This document shows positions 37,824 through 47,496 of a stretch of DNA of 64,000 nt, in pieces. Source of the DNA: Paenibacillus sp. JJ-100 (GTDB taxonomy: Bacteria > Bacillota > Bacilli > Paenibacillales > Paenibacillaceae); the NCBI RefSeq assembly GCF_948329825.1, contig NZ_CAOJCM010000002.1:558001-622000 (forward strand), written 5' to 3'. The notes below the pieces were generated by a model that worked only from the letters and a program-made list of their open reading frames with translations, ran no database searches and was not told the origin of the DNA. A program made the translations under genes and the position numbers. Position 1 is the stretch's first letter, and each line of letters starts with the position of its first letter.

Positions 37824-39719
37824 TTATACACCAGCGATGACAGAAGGCGTTGCAATCGTGTGCCATAAATTGGCGCTAATCGCTCTCGTTCCCCCATCAT
37901 GATCATTGCCATCGAAATAGAGAATTTCCTGCTCCAGTTCTTCCAGTTCCGTAACAGTTCCTTCTAAATAAGCATGAATCCGACTCATTGCTGTTTGAAT
38001 GCGCTGTACAAGTCCACCCATTCGTAGATCAAAGACATCCAACCCAAATATTTTGTTCTCTTCTAACCATTGTGCATGGTACGCTGTTATGAATTGCTCA
38101 GCTCTTTGTTTTAATTCAGGTAATTTGGTATGGCAATACTCCGCTAATACATCCAGATCTTCACGCAAATAAGCATTCCGAATGTCAATTCCTGCATCGC
38201 ATTTAAGTTCAAGCAATCTACTTAAGGCATATTGAGTCTGAAATAGCTGTTTCCACTCTGGATTACGAGCAGCACATTGTTCGAATTGTTCCGCACAATT
38301 CCGATAATGCTCGGCGTAAGCTTTCGGTATAATATGTTTGTCAAACAAACCACTCATAATATCCTGGTACAACAAATACTTAGGTGGGTTGATGGAATGA
38401 ACGTTATCCGCAGCATTGTCAGGTACCAGCATCGTCGCATCCAGCTGCATGAAATCATCGTAACTGCCGCCTACACAAGTTGCGAAGCGTTCTTGCAAGT
38501 ACTCCGATTGAGCACAGTTTGCATAACTAAGCTCTGCCCACAACTGCAACGTTGGAAGGATCGAATAGATCGAAGCTTCAGCTCCATTGTCTCCCCAGGC
38601 GGTAATCAATACTTCTTTAATCCCTTGATTCATGCAGCTTTCATGTGCCATCTCCCCAATGTATTTACTAAATTGGTTATTCGGTGAGAAGCCCATCCAT
38701 TTCCAAGCTCCACCAGCAAAAATGATCTGATCACTCAGCTGTTTGTGCTTTCTCAACATCCCATCATATTTCTCCGGTTCAACAGAATAGTAATCCCAGT
38801 AGACTAAAGAAATATCATCCGGAATCATCTCGATTACCTCTTGTCTGATCGGACTATTCGTATCATAATATTCTCCTCCACTGGCCAGTCGGAAGAACAT
38901 ATCGCTCCACATCATCGGCCGGTAACCATACCCTCTCGCAATTTCCATCACTTTGCCAAAATGCTTTAACATCAACGCCGATCTTTCTTGATAACCATGC
39001 TTGTCGAGATATTTGCCAAGCCCCATCATATGTGCTTCATCCATGCCGATATTGATTCTTCGACTTGATACATTTTCTGACATTGTTCGAAACATGCTAT
39101 CGATCAGTTGGTAGGTCTTCTCTTCATCAATCAATAAAATATCATTACAATCCACGATATCTGAGAAAGCACTCCACTTCAGCGCTGTTCCCAAATGAGC
39201 CAATGTCTGAATGCAAGGAACAAGTTCGATGCCAAACTGATTCGCATACTGATCCATCATTTTCATTTGTTCCCCACTATATCTGCCACGCATATACCCA
39301 AAGTAAGGGTACTCTTTGATCTCATAAGTATCCTCTGTATATAGTTGTACCGTGCTATAGCCCATTAATGCGAGACGCTTAATCAATTTTTTAAACGTGT
39401 CTACCTTTAGTACCGCATTTCTCGAGCAATCGAACATGACACCAAGCTGCTCATAAGCAGGACTTTCCTTAATTTCAAAAGGGCCACTCTTTTTCTTTAT
39501 CCCCTCAATGATTAAACCAAGTGCACGGAAACATTCATAATCGTTCTGATATTGAACAGTACCAGAACTACCATCAAATTGAATATGGATACCCAGCGCT
39601 TCTGTCTTCGTAAAATTAACGGGAATCCCTTCGTCTGATAGCTCTACATCTAGTAATGGTAGTAATTCTATGACACCCGATATCAACTTTTCATTCAAGC
39701 CAAATAATTTTAATTTCAT
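37824..39719 (-). CDS. GH20-family beta-N-acetylhexosaminidase-like protein
   Basis: 631 residues from ATG 39719 (MKLKLFGLNEK), with GGGAGG nine bases upstream. Cytoplasmic (no signal peptide). A small N-terminal alpha/beta domain (about 1-95) precedes a GH20 TIM barrel (RGVMF-like start YEQLGVMFDCSRNAVLKVDTFKKLIKRLALMGYSTVQLYTEDTYE; acid/base pair in INIGMDEAHMMG; WSDMFFRL; LITAWGDNGAEAS). The last 200 residues are helical. Probably trims N-acetylglucosaminides taken up by the cell. A remnant of an AraC regulator lies just upstream, suggesting former regulation by it. Confidence 0.88.
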   Translation of the reverse strand: MKLKLFGLNEKLISGVIELLPLLDVELSDEGIPVNFTKTEALGIHIQFDGSSGTVQYQNDYECFRALGLIIEGIKKKSGPFEIKESPAYEQLGVMFDCSRNAVLKVDTFKKLIKRLALMGYSTVQLYTEDTYEIKEYPYFGYMRGRYSGEQMKMMDQYANQFGIELVPCIQTLAHLGTALKWSAFSDIVDCNDILLIDEEKTYQLIDSMFRTMSENVSSRRINIGMDEAHMMGLGKYLDKHGYQERSALMLKHFGKVMEIARGYGYRPMMWSDMFFRLASGGEYYDTNSPIRQEVIEMIPDDISLVYWDYYSVEPEKYDGMLRKHKQLSDQIIFAGGAWKWMGFSPNNQFSKYIGEMAHESCMNQGIKEVLITAWGDNGAEASIYSILPTLQLWAELSYANCAQSEYLQERFATCVGGSYDDFMQLDATMLVPDNAADNVHSINPPKYLLYQDIMSGLFDKHIIPKAYAEHYRNCAEQFEQCAARNPEWKQLFQTQYALSRLLELKCDAGIDIRNAYLREDLDVLAEYCHTKLPELKQRAEQFITAYHAQWLEENKIFGLDVFDLRMGGLVQRIQTAMSRIHAYLEGTVTELEELEQEILYFDGNDHDGGTRAISANLWHTIATPSVIAGV

Positions 39720-39758
39720 CGCAAGCAACCTCCCAAAGAATCCTGCCACGGTCTATTT

Positions 39759-39995
39759 TTAGGTCACAATCAGATCCCGGCAGGTTACATTAATATTATG
39801 ATATTTACAATCGTATTTAATTATTAATGATCTAACAATGTAGGGATGACTCCTTTTTTTTGTATTTTTGATACTTTTACGATAATCGTTTGGAGATGTT
39901 TTGAAAGTATTGCGAAACGTATGATTGAAGTGGGATGAATCGCAAAATCCGCAGCCCCAGCTAGTTTGGAGACTCGAGCTTATCCCTTTTTCCAC
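39759..39995 (-). pseudogene. Remnant of an AraC-family regulator (C-terminal HTH only)
   Basis: The frame encodes GCGFCDSSHFNHTFRNTFKTSPNDYRK, the second HTH and end motif of AraC regulators, plus an unrelated tail. The sensor and first HTH are missing: the region where they should be is occupied by the EamA transporter gene, whose end overlaps the remnant by 16 bp. Likely left after a recombination or insertion that brought in the transporter. Not expected to function. Confidence 0.75.
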
Positions 39996-40849
39996 TGATA
40001 AGTAGATAATACAACTCCGCCTACAATAAATAAAGATCCTAGCACTTCTATACCTGTAATTGGTTTGTGCAGTAATATTAATCCAAAAATCATGGCTACA
40101 AAAGGCTCTAAATTAGACAATATCGATGCCTTTGAGGCATTTACATGACGAATATTGTTATTCCATATAAGTGTTGCTATGCCATGTACAACAATAGCCG
40201 TTCCGATTAGCAAGGCCCAATCTGAGAAATCAACGCTTATTCTTAAGGGAACGTCCAGTGAAAAGGCAAACGGAATCGATACAATAAAGCCCACAACATT
40301 CGAATATAAAGTAATCGTAAGCGGATCCATTCTTTGAGAGAGTACTCTAGTCATAATAATCATGATTGCAAAGGTTACCATGGTCACAACAATCCATGCG
40401 AGACCTATATCAAGCTGCAATGATGATAAACTCCCTTTAGCTACAACAAAATAAATACCTACAATTGCAATAATGGAGCCGAATAGCATACGGATCGTTA
40501 ATTGTTCTTTTAAAAATATAGCTGCTAAAACGCTAGTTAATATAGGTGTTGTTGCTAGAATTAATGCAGATGTCGTTGGATCAGCAGTTTGCAAGCCGAC
40601 AAAGAAAGACCATTGATTTATAAATACACCAATAACACCTAAAACTATAATTGAAAATAAATCTGCTTTTTTTACTAACTTGAAACGTTTAGTATAAGCC
40701 GATATGGCTACTAATAATAATGCAATAAATAGAAGTCTTAATGAGGTTAACAGAGCTGGTGAGAAGTCCTGAACTAAAATTTTGCCAAATACAAAGTTGC
40801 TTCCCCATACTACGACACAAAAAATGAGCCAAATATAGGCTTTTTGCAT
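39980..40849 (-). CDS. EamA-family (DMT) transporter
   Basis: 289 residues with ten predicted membrane segments arranged as two EamA repeats (WGSNFVFGKILVQDFSPALLTSLRLLFIALLL; ASKASILSNLEPFVAMIFGLILLHKPITGIEVLGSLFIVGG). Probably exports metabolites such as amino acids. More AT-rich than its neighbours. It abuts an AraC remnant, suggesting recent arrival. A hairpin AATAGACC / GGTCTATT lies upstream at 40904-40937. Confidence 0.9.
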   Translation of the reverse strand: MQKAYIWLIFCVVVWGSNFVFGKILVQDFSPALLTSLRLLFIALLLVAISAYTKRFKLVKKADLFSIIVLGVIGVFINQWSFFVGLQTADPTTSALILATTPILTSVLAAIFLKEQLTIRMLFGSIIAIVGIYFVVAKGSLSSLQLDIGLAWIVVTMVTFAIMIIMTRVLSQRMDPLTITLYSNVVGFIVSIPFAFSLDVPLRISVDFSDWALLIGTAIVVHGIATLIWNNNIRHVNASKASILSNLEPFVAMIFGLILLHKPITGIEVLGSLFIVGGVVLSTYQWKKG

Positions 40850-41234
40850 AATAATTAATCATCCTTCATTCCATAATGTAAATTTGGTTTTCTAACGAAA
40901 AAAATAGACCCCCTCTGTTTAGGTACGCGGTCTATTGCGCTAAGATCCGGTACTACCGTCACTTCTTTGTATTATTATCATAGTTCCATGCCTCTACATA
41001 TACAAATGGTAATAAAATAATGTAATTTATAATTTACCCCATATCGGTTAATCTCATGTAAATAATCTAAAGAAAGACGACCAGTTCACTTTCACTGTTC
41101 TATAGCATTTTCTTTAATGAATGTAAAAAATTTCAGCTTGAATATTGCATGAGTCACGATTATGCTGACTATAATATAAACAGGAACACTTGTTCCTGTA
41201 ACATGTATATCTTAGTTGCTAAGGAAGTGAGCTT
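40850..41234. other. 385-bp divergent control region
   Basis: AT-rich spacer between the EamA gene (leftward) and the YhjD-like gene (rightward). It holds an AATAGACC/GGTCTATT hairpin (40904-40937) on the EamA side and a -10/operator arrangement (41170-41198) on the other. No gene. Confidence 0.55.
41170..41198 (+). promoter_or_regulatory. -10 box followed by an 18-bp operator palindrome
   Basis: TATAAT at 41170-41175 is followed by CAGGAACACTTGTTCCTG (41181-41198), a perfect 8-2-8 inverted repeat that would cover the transcription start. The core GAAC-N4-GTTC resembles the Bacillus LexA/DinR box, but the flanks are G..C inside CAG..CTG. The gene starts 37 bp later. Repression is inferred. 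Confidence 0.55.
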
Positions 41235-41627
41235 ATGACATTCCCTTCTACTTCCGCCCCATCCCCTGCAGATGAAGATCATCATCTAATCAAAGGTATG
41301 GTTGTCCGCACTCTTTTGCTGGATGTACTGGAACGAGATATTCAAACGCTGGATGGCTTGCTCCTAAAAATGCCCGAAGTCTACATTCTGTCACTCACTC
41401 GCATTCAAAATCAGGTGCTCAAGGAAATGCAGGAGCTACGCAAACAGATGAGGACGCGTGGAGTGAAGATTGTGCAGGAAATACGGGGAAAGGATGGAAT
41501 CGAAACGATTTATTTGTGCAGGGGATACGGACAACGGTTCTATATGCTCTGGACTTTTGCGCGTAATGAGGTCAAAAAAGAGCTGAGTTACCATCTACGG
41601 ATCGATCTGACCCAATCTCAGACATAG
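41235..41627 (+). CDS. YhjD-like hypothetical protein
   Basis: 130-residue helical protein. The pattern LLLDVLERDIQTLDGLLLKMPEVYI...QVLKEMQELRKQMRTRGVKIVQEIRGKDGIETIYLCRGYGQRFYML resembles B. subtilis YhjD, a small protein of unknown role reported to be sporulation-associated. The similarity is judged by eye. AAGGAAGTG precedes the ATG. It is controlled by a palindromic operator just upstream. Confidence 0.7.
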   Translation: MTFPSTSAPSPADEDHHLIKGMVVRTLLLDVLERDIQTLDGLLLKMPEVYILSLTRIQNQVLKEMQELRKQMRTRGVKIVQEIRGKDGIETIYLCRGYGQRFYMLWTFARNEVKKELSYHLRIDLTQSQT

Positions 41628-41776
41628 CGTAGCTTATGCTTACATAGGCGAACCTTCAGCTTGAATGGGTTGACCACCCCCGATACGTTCATTAAGATGA
41701 AGTAGTCATATCCAACCATTCCAACCGGGAAAAAGGATGTGCGCTCAATGTCTGTTCAAGCAAGGAGCTGTACTGT

Positions 41777-42751
41777 ATGAATATAAGTCCAAATTCACAT
41801 TCATCTTCACATTCTCAAAAAGATAGTTACCGCCATCCGCTCGTTGCCGCCAATGTGACCGAATTGATCGGCAATACGCCTGCCGTCCGGCTCAGCCGAC
41901 TTACGGGGAACAACTCTGCTGACGTATTCGTTAAACTTGAATACTTCAACCCGAGCGGCAGTGTCAAGGACCGTGCGGCTTACAATTTAATTGCACAAGC
42001 TGAACGAGACGGATTGCTACAGCCCGGAGCGACGATTATCGAACCAACCAGCGGCAATACAGGTATCGGCCTCGCAATGAATGCGGCTGCTAAAGGATAC
42101 AAAGCCATTCTGATCATGCCGGACAATATGTCCAAGGAGCGCATTAACATTCTAAAGGCTTACGGCGCTGAAGTTGTGCTCACCCCCGCTGCCGAGCGAA
42201 TGCCCGGGGCGATCCGCAAAGCCAAGGAACTTCACGCCGAACTGCCAGGCAGCTTCATTCCCCAGCAGTTTGAGAATCGGTCGAATCCGGATATTCACCG
42301 AATCACTACGGCACCCGAGATTATGCAGCAGATGGATGGCAGGCTAGACGCCTTCATCGCTACGGCTGGAACCGGCGGCACGATCACCGGAACGGGCGAA
42401 GAGCTGCGCAAGCAGCTTCCCGCCCTCCGCATCTATGCGGTGGAGCCGCAAGGTTCCCCGGTGCTGTCCGGCGGCGAGCCAGGACCGCACAAGCTCGTCG
42501 GTACAAGTCCGGGCTTCATCCCGGACATCTTGAATACCGACGTATGGGATGCCATTATCCAGGTGTCCGATGAGGACGCACTGGATACGATGCGGCAGCT
42601 TGCTGCCCGGGAAGGGCTGTTGCTCGGCCCTTCCTCTGGCGCTTCGGTGTGGGCCGCCCTTCGCATCGCGAAGGAACTGGGGCCTGGACACCGGGTGCTC
42701 TGTATTGCGCCGGATACCGGGGAACGGTATTTGAGCATGGGTATTTTTTAA
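41777..42751 (+). CDS. cysK: Cysteine synthase (O-acetylserine sulfhydrylase)
   Basis: PLP enzyme making cysteine from O-acetylserine and sulfide. 324 residues; the PLP lysine is Lys64 in NPSGSVKDRA, the substrate loop is EPTSGNTGIGLA and the phosphate loop is ATAGTGGTITGTG. The first 22 residues form a Ser/His-rich extension not typical of CysK. The region from about 42200 to 42750 is clearly more GC-rich than its surroundings. AAGGAG precedes the ATG. Confidence 0.93.
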   Translation: MNISPNSHSSSHSQKDSYRHPLVAANVTELIGNTPAVRLSRLTGNNSADVFVKLEYFNPSGSVKDRAAYNLIAQAERDGLLQPGATIIEPTSGNTGIGLAMNAAAKGYKAILIMPDNMSKERINILKAYGAEVVLTPAAERMPGAIRKAKELHAELPGSFIPQQFENRSNPDIHRITTAPEIMQQMDGRLDAFIATAGTGGTITGTGEELRKQLPALRIYAVEPQGSPVLSGGEPGPHKLVGTSPGFIPDILNTDVWDAIIQVSDEDALDTMRQLAAREGLLLGPSSGASVWAALRIAKELGPGHRVLCIAPDTGERYLSMGIF

Positions 42752-42864
42752 CAAGGCCAAATCTACGAAAACAACGGTGCTCATGCTCCCTCCCAGTATC
42801 AATAGCAAAGCCTAGCTTCATAACAAGCAAATCTTCGATCTTATATCCAAGTCGATCCAAAAGC

Positions 42865-42920
42865 AAATAAGCCCCTGCTCACCTGCGGATGAATGATCCC
42901 AAGTGTACAGGAGCTTATTT
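42865..42920 (+). terminator. Bidirectional terminator between cysK and dinG
   Basis: Stem AAATAAGCCCCTG / CAGGAGCTTATTT (13 bp, one G-U) with a 30-nt loop, between the convergent genes. Confidence 0.55.
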
Positions 42921-42988
42921 CTGTTCTCGTTCATAAATATTAATGAGTTAAGTTAGGTTGAGAGGCATGAGACATGTTTGTTAATCCA

Positions 42989-44971
42989 TTAGTGGGACAA
43001 GGTAGTCCATTCCACACCTTCCGGAAGCAGAGCTGCAATGCGGTCTTTGGCTTCTTTTTGGGTATAGATCGACTCATCCAGAATCGCGGCCGAGCCGGAA
43101 TCACTGCTTGTCCGAATCAAACGTCCAAGCCCTTGCTTCACTCGCAGCAACATATATGGCAGATCGATCTCTTCATATGGCGAAGCGGATGCATTCCGCT
43201 TGGCATTGAATACCGGGTCCTGCGGCGGATACGGAAGCGACCAGATGATAACGTTAGACAACGAAGGCCCCGGAACATCAAGTCCCTCCCACAGATTGAC
43301 GGAGCACAGCACACTCTCCTCATCCTGCTGGAATGCCGCGATCAGATCACTGATCTCCCGATCTCCTTCGTACATAAAGCGCAGTCCCTGTGCTTCCGGT
43401 ACTTGCACGATATCCTGTTTGAATGTAAGCAATTCCTCCATCGTACGGAACAGAATTAGCGCGCGACCCCCGCTCTCCTGAAGCAGAGCTGCGGCGTCAT
43501 GAAGTCGGTTTTCATTCTCTGCCTGACCGGGTACAGCCTGTTCAGCAATTTTCATCTGCATTTTATCCGCATAGTCATAAGGAGAAGCCACCGAGAACGA
43601 TACAAAATCGTCAATACCAAGGCTGTCCGCCACATAACGGAAAGAATTGTCCACAGACAGCGTAGCCGATGAAAATACGATCGGAATGCCGGTGTTGAAC
43701 ACACGCTCATTCAAGATTTCTTTTACGGTACGCGGCATGATCGACAACGTGGTCTCATCCTCGCTCTCTTCCGCCCAGCAGATATAACCATCTTCCTTGC
43801 GGAAGAGGGACAATGCCGTCTGGATCATATCAAGATGTTCTTCCACGACACGCATCTGATAGCCGTCCAGCGAGAATAGTCCGCTCTCAAATACCAGCTC
43901 TTCGCCAATTGCATCCAGAATATTCGTCAATCGTTCGATCTCACGCAGCAGCGGTGCTTCCACCCGGACTTCCTTCCGTTCAGAGCCCGGAATGGCCACC
44001 GTGTACATATCCAGCAGACGGAACAATCGCTCACTGCTTTCAATCGCTTCATCCACTCGCTCCGCAAGGGATTCACGAATCTCGCCTTCGAGCAGACGTG
44101 TAACCAATTCTTCAAAGATACGATGCTTCAACTTGTAGCTCAGGGCGTTTAGTGCCGCTTCTTCCAACAAATGGCCTTCATCAAATACAACCGAGCTGTG
44201 ATCGGGCAATAAAGGCAACTGTCCTTCGCGTTTGCGTGCTTCATAGGTCCATACATGCTCCATGTAGTAATCATGAGAACAGATGATGATATCTTTGGAA
44301 CGACGGTAATGATCACGCGACAGCGTCAGGCCGCAGCGCTGTCTTTTTGGACACACGAAACAATCCTGAAACGGGTCCCAGTTAATCTTGTTCCACTGGC
44401 GGTCGTTCAGATGCGGATACTGTTTGCGGTCACCATACGGATGGAAAGCTTGAAGTGTTCCCGGCGTGTTCACGAAATCCGGCAAACTCTCATAGACCTC
44501 TTCAATCACTGGCGCATCCTCATCGGCGAATCGGACTGCACTCAGTTTGTTCAGACAGACGTACTGATCCGGCGACTTGCCGAGTCGTGCGTCCACTTGC
44601 AGATCCAGATGTTCAGCAAGCTTCGCTATATCTCCGCCCGGCTTGACGAGCTGTTCAATCAAGGATTCATCGGCGCAGGCGATCACTGCCGGTTTGCCTG
44701 TATAACGTGCATAACAGACCGCGTAGAGCAGATAAACGAGTGTCTTCCCTGTTCCTACGCCGGCCTCGGCCATAATCGTCTTTTTATCTCCATAGGCCCG
44801 TTCGAGCTGGTACGCCATAAAAATCTGTTCGTCCCGTACCTCAAAGCCGGACTCTGGCAAAATATCATAAAACACATCGGCCACCCACTCTCCCAGACGG
44901 GATACAAAAGGTTCAGCCGGATCATATGCAAAAGGGTAACGTTGTGTAGACAATCCTGGGTCATCCTCCAT
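42989..44971 (-). CDS. DinG/XPD-family ATP-dependent DNA helicase
   Basis: 660 residues, superfamily 2 iron-sulfur helicase. Walker A AGVGTGKT at 70-77; cysteines for a 4Fe-4S cluster (YVCLNK, then DCFVCPKRQRCG); DEAH-box variant VVFDEGHLLEE; helicase motifs later: FSSATL, LWEGLDVPG and VKQGLGRLIR. Likely resolves unusual DNA structures or R-loops. The start ATG 44971 has no clear ribosome binding site; a TTG at 44953 behind GGAGG is an alternative. It faces cysK. Confidence 0.88.
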   Translation of the reverse strand: MEDDPGLSTQRYPFAYDPAEPFVSRLGEWVADVFYDILPESGFEVRDEQIFMAYQLERAYGDKKTIMAEAGVGTGKTLVYLLYAVCYARYTGKPAVIACADESLIEQLVKPGGDIAKLAEHLDLQVDARLGKSPDQYVCLNKLSAVRFADEDAPVIEEVYESLPDFVNTPGTLQAFHPYGDRKQYPHLNDRQWNKINWDPFQDCFVCPKRQRCGLTLSRDHYRRSKDIIICSHDYYMEHVWTYEARKREGQLPLLPDHSSVVFDEGHLLEEAALNALSYKLKHRIFEELVTRLLEGEIRESLAERVDEAIESSERLFRLLDMYTVAIPGSERKEVRVEAPLLREIERLTNILDAIGEELVFESGLFSLDGYQMRVVEEHLDMIQTALSLFRKEDGYICWAEESEDETTLSIMPRTVKEILNERVFNTGIPIVFSSATLSVDNSFRYVADSLGIDDFVSFSVASPYDYADKMQMKIAEQAVPGQAENENRLHDAAALLQESGGRALILFRTMEELLTFKQDIVQVPEAQGLRFMYEGDREISDLIAAFQQDEESVLCSVNLWEGLDVPGPSLSNVIIWSLPYPPQDPVFNAKRNASASPYEEIDLPYMLLRVKQGLGRLIRTSSDSGSAAILDESIYTQKEAKDRIAALLPEGVEWTTLSH

Positions 44972-45348
44972 TCTTAGACAAAGCGGTCCAATTCAATTGT
45001 TCCGTTTCAAAAAAGGCCGCTGGGCAAAAGTTAATTATCTCATGTGATGGGCTTGGAGACAAGTGTTTTTTCATCTGGATAACGGAGAGGTCATATTCCT
45101 CGTTGTTGAATGTATGTTGTTTGGATATATATTATTGAATCTATATTGTTAAAATCTATGTTCTCTGGATATATATTTAGCCGCTACGTTGGAATCGGTT
45201 TTGAGTTAGATAGGAGTTAGATTTCGAATAGATATCTCGCATGGCGTGTTTTCCGTTGGGAAGTTTCCTTAAGGGCCGTCATGTATAGAACCTGAATGCT
45301 GGGAAAATATATACAGGAATCTAACTTCAGGAAAGGGGTACTTCCTCC
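44972..45348. other. 377-bp intergenic region between dinG and catalase
   Basis: AT-rich. A direct repeat GGATATATATT occurs twice (about 45123 and 45168). I searched by eye for a PerR box before the catalase and saw no convincing one. No gene. Confidence 0.5.
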
Positions 45349-46941
45349 ATGGATAAACATTCTACACCATCCGGGCATTCCTCAGACTCATCCAGCGAGA
45401 CATTGACGGATCGGCAAGGCCATCCGATTACCGATAATCAGAACGTACGAACAGTGGGTAGCCGTGGACCGACTACCCTGGAGAACTATCATTTTCTCGA
45501 AAAAATCACTCACTTCGACCGTGAACGTATTCCAGAACGGGTTGTACATGCCCGCGGGGCTGGTGCTCATGGCGTATTTGAAGCATATGGAACGGCCGGA
45601 AATGAACCAGTATCCAAGTATACACGAGCACGTCTGTTTCAGGAAAAAGGGAAACAAACGCCCGTGTTCGTCCGTTTCTCGACCGTCATTCACGGCGGAC
45701 ATTCCCCGGAGACCCTGCGGGACCCGCGCGGATTCGCGGTTAAATTTTATACAGAAGACGGCAACTGGGATCTGGTCGGCAACAATCTGAAAATCTTTTT
45801 CATCCGTGACCCGCTCAAATTCCCGGATATGGTGCACGCCTTCAAGCCCGATCCGCTGACCAACGCACAGGATATGGAACGGTTTTTCGACTTTGTCTCC
45901 CTCAGTCCTGAATCCACTCATATGGTGACCTTTCTCTTCTCTCCATGGGGCATTCCGGCCAATTATCGGCAGATGCAAGGCTCAGGCGTAAATACATACA
46001 AATGGGTGAATCAAGATGGCAAAGGTGTGCTTATCAAATACCACTGGGAACCGTTGAAACAGGGTATTCGGAATCTGCTCCAGAAGGACGCCAATGAAAT
46101 TCAGGGGCAGAACTTCAATCATGCGACGCTCGATCTATACCATGCCATTGAACAGGGTGACTATCCCGAATGGGAGTTATGCGTTCAGGTGATGGAGGAT
46201 GGTGAGCATCCAGAGCTGGATTTTGACCCGCTGGACCCGACCAAGCTGTGGCCGCAGGATCAGTTTCCGTTTCTGCCTGTAGGTAAAATGACGCTGAATC
46301 GCAATCCCGAAGATTATTTCAATGAAGTGGAGCAAGCCGCATTCGGGACAGGCGTTCTGGTGGATGGTCTTGATTTCTCGGATGACAAGCTACTGCAAGG
46401 GCGCACCTTCTCATATTCGGACACCCAGCGTCACCGGGTAGGTGCGAACTATCTGCAATTGCCTGTGAATGCACCGAAGAACCGGGTAGCAACGAACCAG
46501 AGCGGCGGACAAATGCAGTACAAAGTCGATCGGGCACCAGGTCAAAATCCGCATGTCAACTACGAACCCTCTTCTCTTGGTGGGTTACAGGAAGCCTCAC
46601 CGCGAGGGTCGGAACATGAACCTCTTATTGAAGGGCGACTGGTGCGTGAGAGAATTGAACGTACCAATGATTTTGGACAAACCGGCGATACGTACCGGGC
46701 TTTCGAGGACTGGGAGCGGGATGAGCTAATCAGCAACATGGTCGACGCACTGGCTCAATGTAAACCGGATATCCGGGAGCGCATGATCTCTCATTTTACC
46801 CAAGCAGATGCAGATTACGGGCGCCGTGTGGCAGAGGGCTTGGCGTCTGTATCCACAGACGATAGTGAAACAGTACAGCCCAAGCATGATCCAGGCGTAG
46901 AACAAGCCGCAAAGCGTAGTCGGGAGACGGATGGATATTAA
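45349..46941 (+). CDS. Catalase (monofunctional heme catalase)
   Basis: Decomposes hydrogen peroxide. 530 residues; catalytic His67 in [12 protein letters not shown], catalytic Asn in [11 protein letters not shown], the distal signature [35 protein letters not shown], and the proximal heme tyrosine in [12 protein letters not shown]. Length and the C-terminal extension fit small-subunit catalases such as B. subtilis KatA/KatX; the conserved opening resembles spore catalase KatX, but the paralogue is uncertain. AAAGGGG lies ten bases before the ATG. A strong terminator follows. Confidence 0.94.
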   Translation: MDKHSTPSGHSSDSSSETLTDRQGHPITDNQNVRTVGSRGPTTLENYHFLEKITHFDRERIPERVVHARGAGAHGVFEAYGTAGNEPVSKYTRARLFQEKGKQTPVFVRFSTVIHGGHSPETLRDPRGFAVKFYTEDGNWDLVGNNLKIFFIRDPLKFPDMVHAFKPDPLTNAQDMERFFDFVSLSPESTHMVTFLFSPWGIPANYRQMQGSGVNTYKWVNQDGKGVLIKYHWEPLKQGIRNLLQKDANEIQGQNFNHATLDLYHAIEQGDYPEWELCVQVMEDGEHPELDFDPLDPTKLWPQDQFPFLPVGKMTLNRNPEDYFNEVEQAAFGTGVLVDGLDFSDDKLLQGRTFSYSDTQRHRVGANYLQLPVNAPKNRVATNQSGGQMQYKVDRAPGQNPHVNYEPSSLGGLQEASPRGSEHEPLIEGRLVRERIERTNDFGQTGDTYRAFEDWERDELISNMVDALAQCKPDIRERMISHFTQADADYGRRVAEGLASVSTDDSETVQPKHDPGVEQAAKRSRETDGY

Positions 46942-47496
46942 TTCGCGTTAGACGAGTCGGATGAGTTGTCCATAACTAGATGAGTATTGTCGCATAAAAA
47001 GTTAGATGAAAGTGTCGCCCCATGAGTCTGGGTGCCAGTGTTGGCAGCCGCTTATGGGGCTTTTTGTGTGGTGGCAGCTGTTGATTTGGAGAAAGATGAA
47101 GTTCAAAGCGGCGGATTAGGGATAAGTCTTATGTGGACACCTCCGGAAAAAAGGGCATATTCACGTTCATTTCGGACGATGGTTCGTTAAAAAAAGGCGA
47201 TCAGCCAATGATCGGATTACATTTTTCCTATGAATGAGTTGGGATTGGGAGTGGTCTTGCCTGCCCTGTCAGCCTTGAACGCGATCTGATCAAATGATTA
47301 TTGATGATAACGTTTACAACATTTACCATGAAGCTGTGTCCGGGTGGATACCCTGTAGCTAGGCGGCCGGTATTACGCAACATGTGACGTAATCTTTTCT
47401 ACTCTCATTGAAGCTACACACAACGTATTCTGCTCCATGCATACTCGGTTGCCGCCAGCTCTATATTTAATCCCAATAACCAAGGAGGCTTGCATC
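46942..47496. other. 555-bp intergenic region upstream of the pectate lyase
   Basis: Contains the catalase terminator (47017-47065) and an inverted repeat CGATCAGCCAATGATCG near 47199-47214. AAGGAGG occurs just before the lyase ATG. No gene. Confidence 0.55.
47017..47065 (+). terminator. Terminator of the catalase gene
   Basis: Outer stem GCCCCATGAG / CTTATGGGGC enclosing an inner TGCCA/TGGCA hairpin, followed by TTTTTG, 75 bp after the stop. Confidence 0.85.

Noticed and set aside
44255..44977. 240-codon + strand frame opposite the DinG-family helicase
   Set aside because: Shadow of a clear helicase gene; no motif or ribosome binding site.
45123..45180. AT-rich direct repeats before catalase considered as PerR or sigma-B control sites
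   Set aside because: No match to TTATAATNATTATAA and no clear sigma-B elements; only the short repeat GGATATATATT is real.
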